A stretch of 64,000 nt of DNA, taken from Strongylocentrotus purpuratus (taxonomy: Eukaryota; Echinodermata; Echinoidea; Camarodonta; Strongylocentrotidae). A program made the translations under genes and the position numbers. The notes under the pieces were generated by a model that had not been told where the DNA came from, did not search any database, and saw only the letters and a list, made by a program, of their open reading frames with translations. Each line of letters begins with the position of its first letter. The first letter of the stretch is position 1. This document shows, piece by piece, positions 1 to 11,625 of this stretch. The DNA lies in contig NW_022145609.1 in assembly GCF_000002235.5 (NCBI RefSeq), positions 10,519,274 through 10,583,273 on the forward strand. Direction: 5' to 3'.

Positions 1-92
1 TCTATTGGGGAAAATGAGTATGATAAAACTGGTCACTCAAAGATTTTTACTTTTTTGAGGCACTTCATGATCATTTGAAATGCAATTTTTTA

Positions 93-461
<369 letters not shown>

Positions 462-712
462 TCATTGGCTGAAAATTTACCAAATTGTTATAAAGCTCTA
501 AAACTGACATTAATCATGAAATACACATGTCATGTATGAGATACTAATAACATTGTTAAAAAAGGATAACATAAGTTTTTGGTAATGCACTTGTACTTAC
601 TAAAAACCCACAATGAAATACATACAAGTAGCATTGAAAGAGAAAGGGAAAAAAATAGAAAGCACTGGGGAAAAAAAGAACTGTGTGCACTTCAATACAA
701 CTTCAGACTTTA

Positions 713-1130
713 AAATCTCTCTCTCTCTCTCTAATTTACATATACATGTAGTTTCTCTTTGTCTGTCTGTCTCAGTGCCTGTCTATTGGTCTCCATATGC
801 AGCCTTTTCCCTGTTTTTTCTTCTTCTGTCTGTCTGTCTTTCTATCTATCTATTTGTTTATCTCTCTGTCTCTCTACTCTAATTTCTCTCTCTATTTTTT
901 TCTCTCTCTCACTTTATATCTCTATCTCTCCCTCTCTCTCTCACTTTATATCTCTATCTCTCCCTCTCTCTCTCACTTTATATCTCTATCTCTCCCTCTC
1001 TTTCTCTCCCTTTCCTTCTCCCCTCTCTCTCTCTCTCTCTTTCTTTCCCTCCCTCCCTCCCTCCCTACATCCCCTTCTCTCTCTTTCCCTCTCTCTCTCT
1101 CCCTATCTCTCCCTATCTCCACTTATGTTT
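713..1130. repeat. Long pyrimidine (CT/TCTG) microsatellite tract
   Basis: About 420 bases of almost pure C/T on the plus strand, with repeated blocks of ctctcactttatatctctatctctccctctct (a ~33-base unit, about three copies at 905-1000) and tgtctgtctg runs. Open frames across it are low-complexity artefacts. Confidence 0.95.
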
Positions 1131-3819
1131 TATTACTGCTGTTGACAGCAGATCCCAGTCTCGTGTACGTCATGCCCTTGAAGTTTGTTTTACTTGGTGT
1201 GACTCAGCCTGATATCAAATTTCCTGAAGCAAACTTGATCGTCCCTGAAAGCAGGGCTTGGTCCTAGTCCTGGTCATCAAGAGCAGGGCCAGTGATTATT
1301 CATTCATCATCACTTAACGTTAAATTGATGCCAATTTGTAAAATTTCTCCATGGCACGAATACATCAGAGTATTCCACAAAAACCTACCCTTCTGTTCAC
1401 TTCATTCATGCATCACATTTGTATTTTGTTTTTGTTTTCTGGTAAAACCAGTTGTTCAGTGTGCTTTAGTTGTAGATCAATGCCTATATCACTATATCAA
1501 CTTTGTTGTTTTACCTTTTCGGTCAACGCATGAAAACATAAGCTTAGAATATTTCCTAGCTCTTCATCAATGTTGTTTCTGCTTGAAAATACAATTTCCT
1601 TCCTGCTTTTCCTGCTCTCATTACCTTGCTACCTATCCCTCCTCTCTATGTTCTCTTTTATTTCCTCATAATGAGTGTACTTCATGTGATTCTATCATGA
1701 GTTACACTTTCACAAGGATAACTAACCTCTGCAACATGATTATAGCAGCTGCAGAACAATGCAAGAAATATCATTCAAATCAAGGCGCTGCATTTGTGAC
1801 CTCAAACATGGCTTTTTAAGAACAATAAGACGTGATTACTGTCACATTGTGATAAGTACAATAATCTATACATTATCCTTCACTCATGGCAACTGCTGTG
1901 CTACCTGCCAAAGTGAACAGAGTTTGTACCCTTTCTGGCAATTATCATTAACATCCTGTATAATATGACTTCATTTCATGACTTTTGAAGGCATTGTTTA
2001 AGTATTGCTGTACCAATAGGTTATAGTGCCTGCATCTTAATTGTTCCCTACAAATTGCAAAGTAAGTAATGTGCCTTAATATTCTCTTCCCAAATACTGG
2101 AAAAATATGTACACATGTGGTTTCATGCAAATACATATGTATGGATTTGTGTGGTTAAGAATGTTTGAATATTTTATGTCAATACAGGTAGGTTACGTGT
2201 ACATTTAATCCCAGAATATCCTACCTTGCTAATCAAATATTATTTCCTAGGAAAAGAGAAGAAGATTAAAAATGCTTCCAAACATGAACATATCAAAGAC
2301 AATTGTGAACATGTGTGTTATTTTCATCACCAAATCACCTACATTTTAAAATCTCTCTTTGTTTTTCGTTCATCCTCTACATCAAAACTTGTGCTGCTCA
2401 TAACTGACTCACAACTGTTCACATAAATCCATATTCTATATTTAACCTCCATTTTAGTTCTTTTTCTGCTTCTTTTAAGATTTGTTTTTAGAGGTGAATC
2501 CCAGCTCAACCTTCCTTGTCATTGAGTCATCCTTTCACCTTGGTTTTTTTAGATCAAGTATCAAGAATTGAGTGACGTAAAGAGGAGCTGGGAATTCAAG
2601 AAACTTGCGTGACTTCACCTGTACTTTTCCAGGTCATCCTCAAACTAGTGTTTTTCCCCTAAAAAACAAACATCATCATGTGGTTCTGTTTCACCATCCT
2701 CGATACCTCCAGGATAAAACTGCCCCAAATTCACAACATTTAAGGGTATTTTTATCAACATAACTTGATGACTAGTCCCAATCTCACAACTTTTTTCCAA
2801 CCAAATCATGTGGTCATGTTTCACCATATCTGTAACTCAAGTATGAATTCATCCAAAATCATCACTTCTAAGCATAAGATTAAACTAAGAGTTGATACCG
2901 CAGTTCCTGATGTCACAAACATTCCAACTTAATTAAGTACAAAGTTCTGTTTCAACACCTTTATTAAACAGTTAAACATGAGTCAGAGGTCATTTGTACT
3001 GGGTAACTGTTCCTTTCCTGGTGTAGCATACATGGTGTATACCCTCATACGATAAACCTGTTTATTATTCAACCCAGGCATACAGGTTCATTCACTTCTA
3101 CAACAACTAGTCTGCACATTACAATGACCATCTGAATGAACTTTCCATTTCCTCCATACAAGCCAAGCAAGCACATTTCTGAGTCAATATCATCCTACAC
3201 ATAATACAGGGGCCTCCACTGTGACTAAGACCCAAGCAGGGTTTCCTCAGGCCACAGTTTGAATAAAAGAATATTAAAAAAACGAAATGAAGCATGACCA
3301 TAGAGTGATGCAACTGGGCAATGACTTGGAGTTATTTTTAAGGGTTTTGTTTGGTTCGGTAGTCAAGGAGTGCTGAGTGAGTAATGGCCAATGGAGATTA
3401 CGACCAAGGTTCATGCAGCGTTGAAGCATGCTAGTGCAGTCTGATCTTCCACAGAAAAAATTGCTCTGATATAAAAACTGCACTCAGACCCAATAGGAAT
3501 GGCCTAAAACCCACCAAAAGGAAAGAAATATAGACTAAACTAAAAGAGAACATTGTAATATATATGTGCTCATGGAGTCAGAAAGATATAGGAGTAGCTG
3601 CTAAAGAATACAACATATTCAGACAAGAAAGTCATAACAGTTGAGGACCAAAAAGAAACAAAATTAATAGAGATTAAATGAATCCTACAATTTTGATGTC
3701 TGAGACAGAATTGAAGAAAAAAATACAGTTGCAAAGGACAATGTCTGATAATCCAACATATGCTCTGATGGCATATGCTCTGGTGGCAATTGCTCTGGAC
3801 TTTATTTTTTGTCAAAGGT

Positions 3820-4316
3820 GTAAGGTAAAGAAAGTGTAAGGTAAAGAAGGTGTAAGGTAAAGAAAGTGTAAGGTAAAGAAGGTGTAAGGTAAAGAAAGTG
3901 TAAGGTAAAGAAGGTGTATGGTAAAGAAGGTGTAAGGTAAAGAAAGTGTAAGGTAAAGAAGGTGTAAGGTAAAGAAAGTGTAAGGTAAAGAAGGTGTATG
4001 GTAAAGAAGGTGTAAGGTAAAGAAAGTGTAAGGTAAAGAAGGTGTAAGGTAAAGAAAGTGTAAGGTAAAGAAAGTGTAAGGTAAAGAAGGTGTAAGGTAA
4101 AGAAGGTGTATGGTAAAGAAGGTGTATGGTAAAGAAGGTGTATGGTAAAGAAAGTGTAAGGTAAAGAAAGTGTAAGGTAAAGAAGGTGTAAGGTAAAGAA
4201 GGTGTAAGGTAAAGAAGGTGTATGGTAAAGAAGGTGTAAGGTAAAGAAAGTGTAAGGTAAAGAAGGTGTATGGTAAAGAAGGTGTAAGGTAAAGAAGGTG
4301 TAAGGTAAAGAAGGTT
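3820..4316. repeat. 16-bp minisatellite, 31 copies
   Basis: Perfectly phased 16-base unit gtaaggtaaagaaRgt with only two variable positions: R (A/G) at position 14, and A or T at position 4. The variants form a partial higher-order pattern (long-short alternation A-B-A-B-C early, then irregular). Because 16 is not a multiple of 3 and the unit has no stop on the minus strand, all minus frames stay open across it; these are not genes. On the Kank sense strand the whole array is pyrimidine-rich and contains no AG dinucleotide. Confidence 0.98.
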
Positions 4317-4326
4317 AAGTTTTGAT

Positions 4327-4355
4327 TGGGTTTCAGGGTTGGGGTTAGGGTTAAC
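4327..4355 (+). repeat. Telomere-like stretch
   Basis: gggtttcagggttggggttagggttaac: about three degenerate units of the metazoan telomere repeat TTAGGG beside the minisatellite. Too short to call a true interstitial telomere. Confidence 0.4.
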
Positions 4356-4485
4356 ATAGCTGGATCTAGAGTTAAAGTTAAGAATTCTATTATTGCTAGA
4401 AATTGACCATGAAGCAGTTGTTACCAGAGCATGTGTCATATACATGTATACCACCCCTACATTACATAGCCCACTTTAGACTTAC

Positions 4486-4638
4486 ATTGCTATCAGCAAT
4501 GTTGACAATCCTCTCCAGTACAGCCTTCCCAGCATCCTTTGCGACGACCTCTAGGAACCCTGTGACCTGCCGAGGGTCAGAAGACTTCTGGCTTGTGATG
4601 CGGAACCAGTTCTTGGCAACCGTTGCCATGCAGGTGGT
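4486..4638 (-). CDS. Kank: Kank coding exon 6 (start of ankyrin domain)
   Basis: Encodes residues 1379-1429: TTCMATVAKNWFRITSQKSS, then DPRQVTGFLEVVAKDAGKAV, then LERIVNIADSN. KANK paralogues have a closely similar segment (EWFRVSSQKSS with a following VVNMADGN), so this is the N-terminal capping helix pair and the beginning of ankyrin repeat 1. The acceptor is ttcttacatag and the donor AAT|gtaagt; entry and exit are phase 0, so the reading continues directly into GNTALHY of exon 7. Confidence 0.95.
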
Positions 4639-5119
4639 CTATGTAAGAAACAAACCAAATACAACTGAAGTTATAAATGAGCTCCTAATTTATACACTCC
4701 CATAATTATTTTCTCAACTTCAAAATGCATCCAAAAGATAAATGACATAGCATAAGAAAGGTACATGCATATACCATGACAAATCTTAAATCCTTGTTAG
4801 AGGATAAGAAAGTCTCAAGACTTCAAGATCCTCTTGAACGATACTAGTTTCAATACAGCTTAGTATTAAAAACACCACTTAATCCTTATTCACATTAAGA
4901 AATATATTTCAGAAATTGCTAAGGGTAAATGTCCTTAATCATGAAAGCAATATCTGCAATGTTCTATTTTTTTCCCTTTAGGAATTGTGCTGGATTTAAA
5001 GTCTTTGGTCCATGAGAGCTCTACTTGCTTTCTTAAGTGCAATTTAAAATTGATGGTAAAACTAAATCTGGCCATGTTTTGGAATACCGGCCAGGACAAA
5101 AATAGAGTTGGAGACTCAC
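4639..5119 (-). other. Intron between Kank exons 5 and 6
   Basis: 481 bases bounded by gtgagt at the exon-5 side and ttacatag at the exon-6 side. AT-rich; nothing else recognised. Confidence 0.85.
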
Positions 5120-5471
5120 CAGATCCTTGTTGTTTCCTTCTCCTGGCTGCACAAACAGCTTCCCCAACGTGATGCAAGCCTGCCTCGTCTCGTCTCCAAC
5201 CTCAACATTCATCATCTCAGAGTTCTCCACCCCATTCTTCTTCACTCCTCCATCCTTCTCTCCTTCCTCCGTCTCCTTCTTTCCGTTCCTCTTCCCGCCG
5301 CCGCTGTTCCTGCTGCTGCTCCTGGATGAACCCTTGGGAGGGGATCCAGACAGGGAGCCAAGGTCTTCGCTGGAGGTGGAGGTGGAGCTGGTGGAGTTCG
5401 AGCTATCGGATTCCGTCTCTGAGGAGTCGCTGCCGGAGCTACTAGAGCTCATCGCTGAGCTGCTTGCAACC
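5120..5471 (-). CDS. Kank: Kank coding exon 5 (Ser/acidic-rich linker and pre-ankyrin helix)
   Basis: Encodes residues 1261-1378. The first half is low-complexity Ser/Glu/Asp (VASSSAMSSSSSGSDSSETE onward) and then Lys/Gly/Glu-rich. The last ~25 residues (DETRQACITLGKLFV...NNKDL) resemble the helical segment before the KANK ankyrin repeats (family pattern: REAC-LAL followed by L-NP). Acceptor is ttttgctag and donor is CTG|gtgagt. The Ser runs with acidic residues suit CK2-type phosphorylation (inference). A MITE at 5499-5675 ends only 27 bp upstream of the acceptor. Confidence 0.9.
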
Positions 5472-5498
5472 CTAGCAAAACAGATTCAATTCAAATTA

Positions 5499-5675
5499 TA
5501 GTCAAACCTGTATATAGCAGCCGCCCAAGGGAAACACAAATGTGGTCTTCGTAGCCAGGTTCCTTTAGTACATGTTTCAATGAGAAACCATTTTCAAGGG
5601 AAACAAAAAAAAATGTGCTTGTTGTAGACAGGTGGTCTTTGTAGACAGGTGGTCACTAAAGCAGGTTTGACTGTA
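5499..5675. mobile_element. MITE (TAcaGTCAAACCTG inverted termini, TA flanks)
   Basis: Termini TAgTCAAACCTG and CAGGTTTGACTGTA are inverted repeats flanked by TA, as in Tc1/mariner-type MITEs. Internally it has two 'gtagacaggtggtc' motifs and 'aagggaaacaaa' pairs typical of a widespread marine-invertebrate repeat. It ends 27 bp upstream of the exon-5 acceptor. Confidence 0.75.
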
Positions 5676-6144
5676 TAATAACTGAATAACAATGTGTATT
5701 GATAAGTATTTCAGCATTCAAACAATAAATGTACTGAAATCTTAATTTCTAAATGATTATTGGATAAAAAGTGTAGACATAACAAAATCCTGACCATCCT
5801 GTTACACTGTCAAGCTTTTGTACAGATGTATGTAAACTGGTCTCCACATGTCTCTTTTAAAAACAGGAAATACTTAGTCATGATTTTAATCGTACCAGTA
5901 TCAGAAGATAGGTACCGTACTGCTTTATAAACAGGTCAATAACATTTTCATTGCACTATCCAAACTTTCTTGCTGCAATATAAACTTTACTGCTATCATT
6001 TGTATATATATATAACCTCGTCTTTTATTCATGTGTATCAAATGTAGCAAAAAATCATAATCACTGTAGGCCTATGTATACATCTTCTCTAACAATTTTT
6101 TTTTCTTCTTTGAATGAAGAACCCTTTATTTTCTCTTCACTTAC
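5676..6144 (-). other. Remainder of intron between Kank exons 4 and 5
   Basis: AT-rich intronic sequence starting at gtaagt after exon 4. No other structure recognised. Confidence 0.8.
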
Positions 6145-6262
6145 TTCAACTCTGGAACCTCTGTCTCACTGAGATGTCCCTCCGTACCAGAGTCTTGACT
6201 CCCCCTCTTCATAATGGTAGCTGCCAGAGTGGTCTTTGGTGCATGGGCCCCTGGACTCTCAT
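6145..6262 (-). CDS. Kank: Kank coding exon 4 (linker)
   Basis: Encodes residues 1222-1261 (ESPGAHAPKTTLAATIMKRG then SQDSGTEGHLSE). The acceptor is caattttag and the donor is GTTGAA|gtaagt. The length of 118 bp fits entry in phase 1 and exit in phase 2, both matching the neighbouring exons. It reads as charged linker without a recognised domain. It is too short to stand out as an ORF and was found by requiring frame continuity between the exons at 10.6 and 5.4 kb. Confidence 0.85.
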
Positions 6263-9200
6263 CTAAAATTGAGAAGAAATAAAATGAATTGTGATATCAA
6301 AGGTAAAAGATGTACACTGACTGAACAATTTTGCATCAAATAATGACAAAGAACTTGAAAACAACAGGAATTCCAAGGTATTGGTACCATACAATTGTTT
6401 CTTGGGGGGGGGGGGGAGTTGGCACATTGATCATTGGAATATAACTTTCATTAAATTGTTAGTAATATCAACGTATTTGTTATGTCATTGAAAAAGCAGT
6501 TTTTTTTATTATTATGAAATTCAATGGGTATAACTCTATCACAAACATATGTTTTTAATGGTTCAATCAGGGTACAGTATATTTATACCTCATAAATGAA
6601 CTCATAAATATATCTTATAAGGACATTTTCATTCTCTTTTCCGTTCTCTAATGTAAAGTATGACACAACAATAATGATAAAAATGCAGATTTGTTGTTGC
6701 TACAAACACGCGAGGCTACCATGGAAGTGCTAGCTTATCTCATTAACATGCTTTGCTCATGAGTTCCATAACTCATAGACAACTCTACCTAAACCACAAT
6801 CACCACCACAACAAAGTTATTAAAGGTAAAGACCAGTAATGGTCATGCGATTGCATTGTGAAAGAAACGTTGTGGAATCGATCAGAAGAGGTTGATCATC
6901 TAGCATCTAGCATCTGCAAGGTTCTGGAATCATCAAAATGATAAGAAATTTTGCCCATTCTTCGTAAAGTTACAAGCACTATACACAGAAAGATGTATAT
7001 GGGACTACCCTATCTCTCTCACCAGACCATGAGAGAAATAAATTTACCAAATATATGAATTAGTAGGCGGTTTCCCGGCAAATTTTTTATCATCATGTAT
7101 TAGTCAAAACATATTCTTTCACATGATTGGTAATGAGAGCTTCCATTTCATTTTTTGAAATTGGGGCGTTGCCAATACTGGTCTTTACCTTTAAAAAGAA
7201 AATATTCAAAGACTTCGAGAGTATGTCTAGGGCAGTTGCAGATAGAGGGGGCGGGGGCGCACCCAAGGAAAAAGAATTAAGGGGAAACAAAGGAAGAAAA
7301 GTAAAATGGGTTGTAGATTGTTTTGTTTTTGTTTTCTGTCTGTCAAAGAATTGAGAAGTTATGTAACACACCCCTCCCTCCCCCCCCCCCCCAAGCCAGG
7401 GAATCCCGGATCCTCCTCAGTAGATAATAAATGAGTGAACTAGGGGTCACATTTTTTTTATGCAACCAAGTTCAGGTGCTTCATAGCGTGAATAATTATT
7501 TCCTAAACATGTTTCCTGAGTCATTGAGCACATGTGCAAATTTTTTCTTCTTTTCGTTGGAAAGTCGTGATCACGTTTCTGTTCCTAGTAATCCGACCCT
7601 AATCTACACCAGAGGAGTCACCCCCTTTTTTTGGAGGGGGTCGTGGATTAGAGTGTGAGGGGGAGATTAGGGAGTGGATTAGAGCCCAATGAAGGAATGG
7701 GAGACACAAAAGATTTTTGGGCCATATGTCTATCATTTTCAAGGGGACCAGGCAGGGCAAATATCCTTCAACACCATTATGTGGCTGATTTTCAATGAAT
7801 ATAAGGGTCGTAAAACACTTCCACAGACCATATAGCCATTTCTAAAGATTTCATATGGTAGTACATGACATACAGTACATGTACTGGTACATGTATATGG
7901 TTTGTCCTTGTACAAGATGTATCCATCATTCCATTTTACACTTGAAATTTCACTATTAAAATAGAGACACTTTTATCATAGAATATATATATATATATAT
8001 ATATATGATCTAACTTTTTTGCCAAAGAATATGGTTTATAATCTCAAGATATATGTTCTCCAAAATATTAGATTCTTATTTTATAAATCCAGAACGAAAT
8101 TTATATGTATAAACAACTGAACGGATGCAAAGTTACATTGTATCCTATAATATTAATTCAAAATATATGTACATGTATGTATTAATAGGCAATGATAAGA
8201 TTAAGATTATAACTTCATCAAAACTTTCCCTAGAAGAGGATATTCTTAGAAATTTGATACACAATACCGTATGTCACATTATGTGTTAAATTAAGTTATC
8301 ATGACTAAAAAATACTTGTGGGTGTGTATTGACAAGACATGGGAGGGAAAGGCCGTGATTTAATCTTGAGCTCATGGGTGTATAAATGCATAGCAAACAT
8401 AAGAAGGAAATAAATATTGTATAAAAAACTTTTAAAAGTTGCTATGAACATGAATAGAACCCCCTTAAACATTTGCATGGAACCTGAGATTGAGAGAGTT
8501 AATGAAATTCTAATGACTAACAGACAGGATCATATATGTGCGCAATATCAGCAAAATATAATCGCTCTTTTTCACATGACATCATCGGATCTGTAAGCCC
8601 GCCTAAAGCTCTGGTTTCAACAAAATTGCACTTTTGGCACCAACGGTTCCGAAAGGAAAAGGGGTCTAGACCAGAATCCCGATTTGAACTTGATCTCTTT
8701 GTAGGATTACATGTACACAAGCAAGATTTTGTTAACTAATTAAAACAGGTCCTTGTAAAATGTATTAGTGTAGACTATCCCACTCACCAGGTTGGTATTA
8801 AGTATCACATACCTTTTAAAAAAATACGAAATTACACTTAATCCCGCAAAGAAATTGATGTTCGGCTATAACTGCGGGCTAAAAGTTTTCATGTTGTATA
8901 AAGTATGAACTAAAAAAATTCTTATGCTTGAAATTTGGACTAAAAATAACTTTGTTTTTCTTCCTCAAACAGAAATAGGTTCATATGTTGTCAAGGCTGT
9001 TGCCATAGAAGGCAGTCAAAACCAAAAGTAAAAAAGTTTGACTCTTGATCCTAGACCTAGGCATAGAATGAATTATTAAATTTACAATTTGGTGGCCTAC
9101 TTGCAATTTATATTCACAGTTACTTCAAGAAGTGTCCCCAATTTCACTAATAATCTGACTTCTAAACTTTCTTTTCCTCAAGAAATAGTTCACCACCATG

Positions 9201-10642
9201 TTTTTACGAGTATTCGGGTCGAGCTGCGCAGTTCGGCGAGCCTGGGCTTACGGATAAATCTAAAATAGCATCTCTCAGCGCCCGGGTTGGGCCTAATCTC
9301 ACAAACTTGTAGGTGTCAGGTCGACAGGCGGGATTATCTCTGCCAAATTTGCACTTTCAAAAAACGGCTCCTGACTCTGATTCACGATTGAATATTTACT
9401 ATCGGAGAAAGCGTTGCCATGGGAATGATTATGTCATGTTTCTTGAAGATAAGGGCTGTTGGTGCTAGAAATGATCAACTTTAATTGTGAGTGACAGGGG
9501 GCTTTCTCCTTCACCAGTATACATGTATGTTTTAACAGTAATTTTAAGGAGAGTGTATATATTCCATATAAGTGGATAGCAACATACATACCGGTATATT
9601 TCGGCACCATGTGTATACTAATAAATAATGTACCATATGGCTGGAAACCAAATTAAAATTACTTTACCCAGCATGACCATTTCTAACAAGAGCACAAACA
9701 GTTTTCATGATATTATGCATGATAAAATACCACATCAGATCAAATGGTATCTCACATATTAATAGTATATGTCCCATGACTCAGTTCAATGTGACAAGCC
9801 TATACTCAAGATTATGTGGTTTATATATGTCTCATGATAGTTATAACCATATGGATCCTATTTAAACGATTAGCTTGGCGCGTGTGTCATACTTGTGCAT
9901 TCAGATCTTACCATGCTTTGCTACATGTATATCTCACAATAACTTTGAATTTGTTTCCTATTAAGCCGGTGGAAACAAAAATTGAAGAGCCCCCCCAGCA
10001 AATAATCCTGCAAAATATTTTCTTTGTGTTTCTTTTCTATATTTTTCGGGTAAAGTGAATGATATTAGGGAACAAATAACAGCAGTACTTTTCTGTGTGT
10101 ATAATAGTTGGACTTATATAATAATTATACCCCCGCAAACAGTCCTGCAAATTTTTTTGTTGTGTGTTTCCTTTCTCTATTTTCCTGGTAAAGTGAATGA
10201 TATTATGTAACAAATAATAGCAGTACTTTTTCTGTGTGTTTATATGATCCAAATCTGTAAGTAATACATGTACTAGTATGTGTCACAATGTCAATATAAT
10301 ACTGTAGCATCTGTCTGCTGGGAACCAAACTGGTATCAACACATATCCTTTAAAGCCCCACTGCACTACTTATAGCTACTTGCGCCCTCTATATAGCAAA
10401 CAATGCCTAATTGGTGACCATTGATCCCCCATGATCCTCTTTTTCTTATGTTAATTGAGAGCGGATTTGATGAGATAACCACCTGCCAGTGACCTTGCAG
10501 GGAGGTCTAATCTCCCCTGGCCAAACTAGTACAGACGGTCTTTAACACACAGTTAAAGTACCCTTTGACTCGCACTCGCAACAAACAATAAACAAACTTC
10601 GATTAAGGTCAATGAATATGATTTTTTAATCATTTTTCTTAC
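6263..10642 (-). other. Intron between Kank exons 3 and 4
   Basis: 4.4 kb. It contains a poly-G run (about 6403-6416), a poly-C run (7380-7393), an AT dinucleotide tract (7984-8006), a CpG-richer block at about 9195-9440 and a two-copy tandem duplication at 9987-10250. No exon or RNA gene recognised. Confidence 0.75.
9987..10250. repeat. Two-copy tandem duplication (~143-bp unit)
   Basis: Both copies contain 'tcctgcaaa', 'gtaaagtgaatgatatta' and 'aacaaataa-agcagtactttt' in the same order, about 143 bases apart, with scattered substitutions. Confidence 0.85.
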
Positions 10643-10810
10643 CTGCAAGCATAGCATGAGGGTTGCTGAATCCATTACCCAGCATTGCCTGCTCGTCCAT
10701 AGGAACATGGATCTCATAGTTCAGCGATCCCGTTGATATGGTGCCCTCGGGTGGTTGGGAGGAGCCATTCTCACGCTGGGGTGCCATGTTTCTTGTAAGA
10801 TGTTCAGATT
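10643..10810 (-). CDS. Kank: Kank coding exon 3 (linker)
   Basis: Encodes residues 1166-1222, starting ESEHLTRNMAPQRENGSS. The acceptor is attaaatatag and the donor is CTTGCAG|gtaag. The phase-1 entry completes a Glu codon with the G left by exon 2, and the phase-1 exit completes an Asp codon with exon 4. No domain is recognised; it is hydrophilic linker between the TIG region and the ankyrin domain. It is also the splice target of the alternative start exon at 11283-11364. The internal ATG (RNMAPQ) could initiate translation if transcription began nearby. Confidence 0.88.
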
Positions 10811-11282
10811 CTATATTAAATAAAGGATGAAAGAAATAGAACAACTGTCAACATTAGCATCCGACAATACTAATTCATGAAGGAGGAAAAAATCTGCTAA
10901 GTAAAAGATCACAAAAAGTTGAATTGTGAGTTCTTCACAATTAGAAAAAGGAATATAACTTTTTCAGTGTACTTTCCCTTACATAAAGATCCAGTAGAAA
11001 ATCTAAATATGTTGTACAAAAGATTGATGCTGGCATAAATACATTGAGTGCATTGCTTAACCTATGTTCAAAAGCATACTTCAGAAGCTTCCACAGTAGT
11101 ACCTCTTTCCTTTGTGAACTCAAGCACATAATGAATAATGTTTTTAAACGAACCCTGATGGTAATTAAACAGATTAAATAACAACCCACAAGCACACTTA
11201 TGCGTGGTATGTCTAATAACAAAACTAAATGTGCAATTGTGAACAATGGGACTTTTGAACGAAAACACACTAATCTTCTTAC

Positions 11283-11364
11283 CAACGGAAACTACAGGCA
11301 TAACAAAATGAACAATACGCTGATAGAGCTCCGTAAGCACACTGGTAATCAGAGCAAACACCAT
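11283..11364 (-). CDS. Kank: Candidate alternative Kank start exon (short isoform, hydrophobic N-terminus)
   Basis: ATG at 11364 opens 27 codons (MVFALITSVLTELYQRIVHF, then VMPVVSV) and ends TCCGTTG|gtaagaag, a good donor in phase 1. That is exactly the phase needed to enter exon 3 at 10810, giving ...VVSV-ESEHLTRN. An in-frame TGA stands two codons upstream of the ATG, and the upstream 250 bases look like promoter/5' UTR. The product would lack the KN motif, coiled coil and TIG region and keep the Ser-rich linker and ankyrin domain. The segment is strongly hydrophobic/amphipathic. Evidence is phase, donor and context only; a chance ORF cannot be excluded. Confidence 0.5.
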
Positions 11365-11625
11365 CCAAAATCAAAACAGCACGCAGAGAAGCAAAAAAAT
11401 GTCCAACTGCCTTTTCCGCTCTTCCCGTGTCCGATTCCAAATGCCTCACTTTACAACAAAGAACTAAACACCTCTCTATCTCTCTCCCGATCATTCAACT
11501 TCAGCGAGCAAGCTCCGGCGCTAAATGGACCCATCCCAACTTATGACGACGGTGGTGAAGGATATAGGCAAGTATTCCTAATTAACACTCCAGTGATTAA
11601 TACTCAGAAGGTATATAGCTGCTAG
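11365..11625 (-). promoter_or_regulatory. Candidate internal Kank promoter and 5' UTR
   Basis: Reading leftwards, a TATATAC element (11611-11617) is followed about 60-100 bases later by a GC-richer stretch (cgccggagcttgctcgctg) and a purine-rich leader into the ATG at 11364. The block differs in composition from the AT-rich intron around it. It would drive the short isoform described at 11283-11364. Inference only. Confidence 0.35.

Noticed and set aside
759..1267. Ser/Leu-rich plus-strand open frames
   Set aside because: Translations of a CT microsatellite; the same artefact occurs at 20.8, 21.7, 24.0, 35.2, 42.5 (minus), 50.1, 52.5 and 53.9 kb.
1292..1819. 175-codon Cys-rich plus-strand frame
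   Set aside because: No recognisable family, no flanking splice signals that extend it, AT-rich codon use, and it lies inside a KANK intron on the opposite strand.
4327..4355. Interstitial telomere
   Set aside because: Only about three degenerate TTAGGG-like units; recorded as a weak repeat, not as a chromosome-fusion mark.
3570..4454. Long minus-strand open frames (294 and 181 codons) of LPYTFF repeats
   Set aside because: They result from the 16-bp minisatellite, which has no stop in any minus frame; no domain, start context or splice logic supports a protein, and they lie in a KANK intron.
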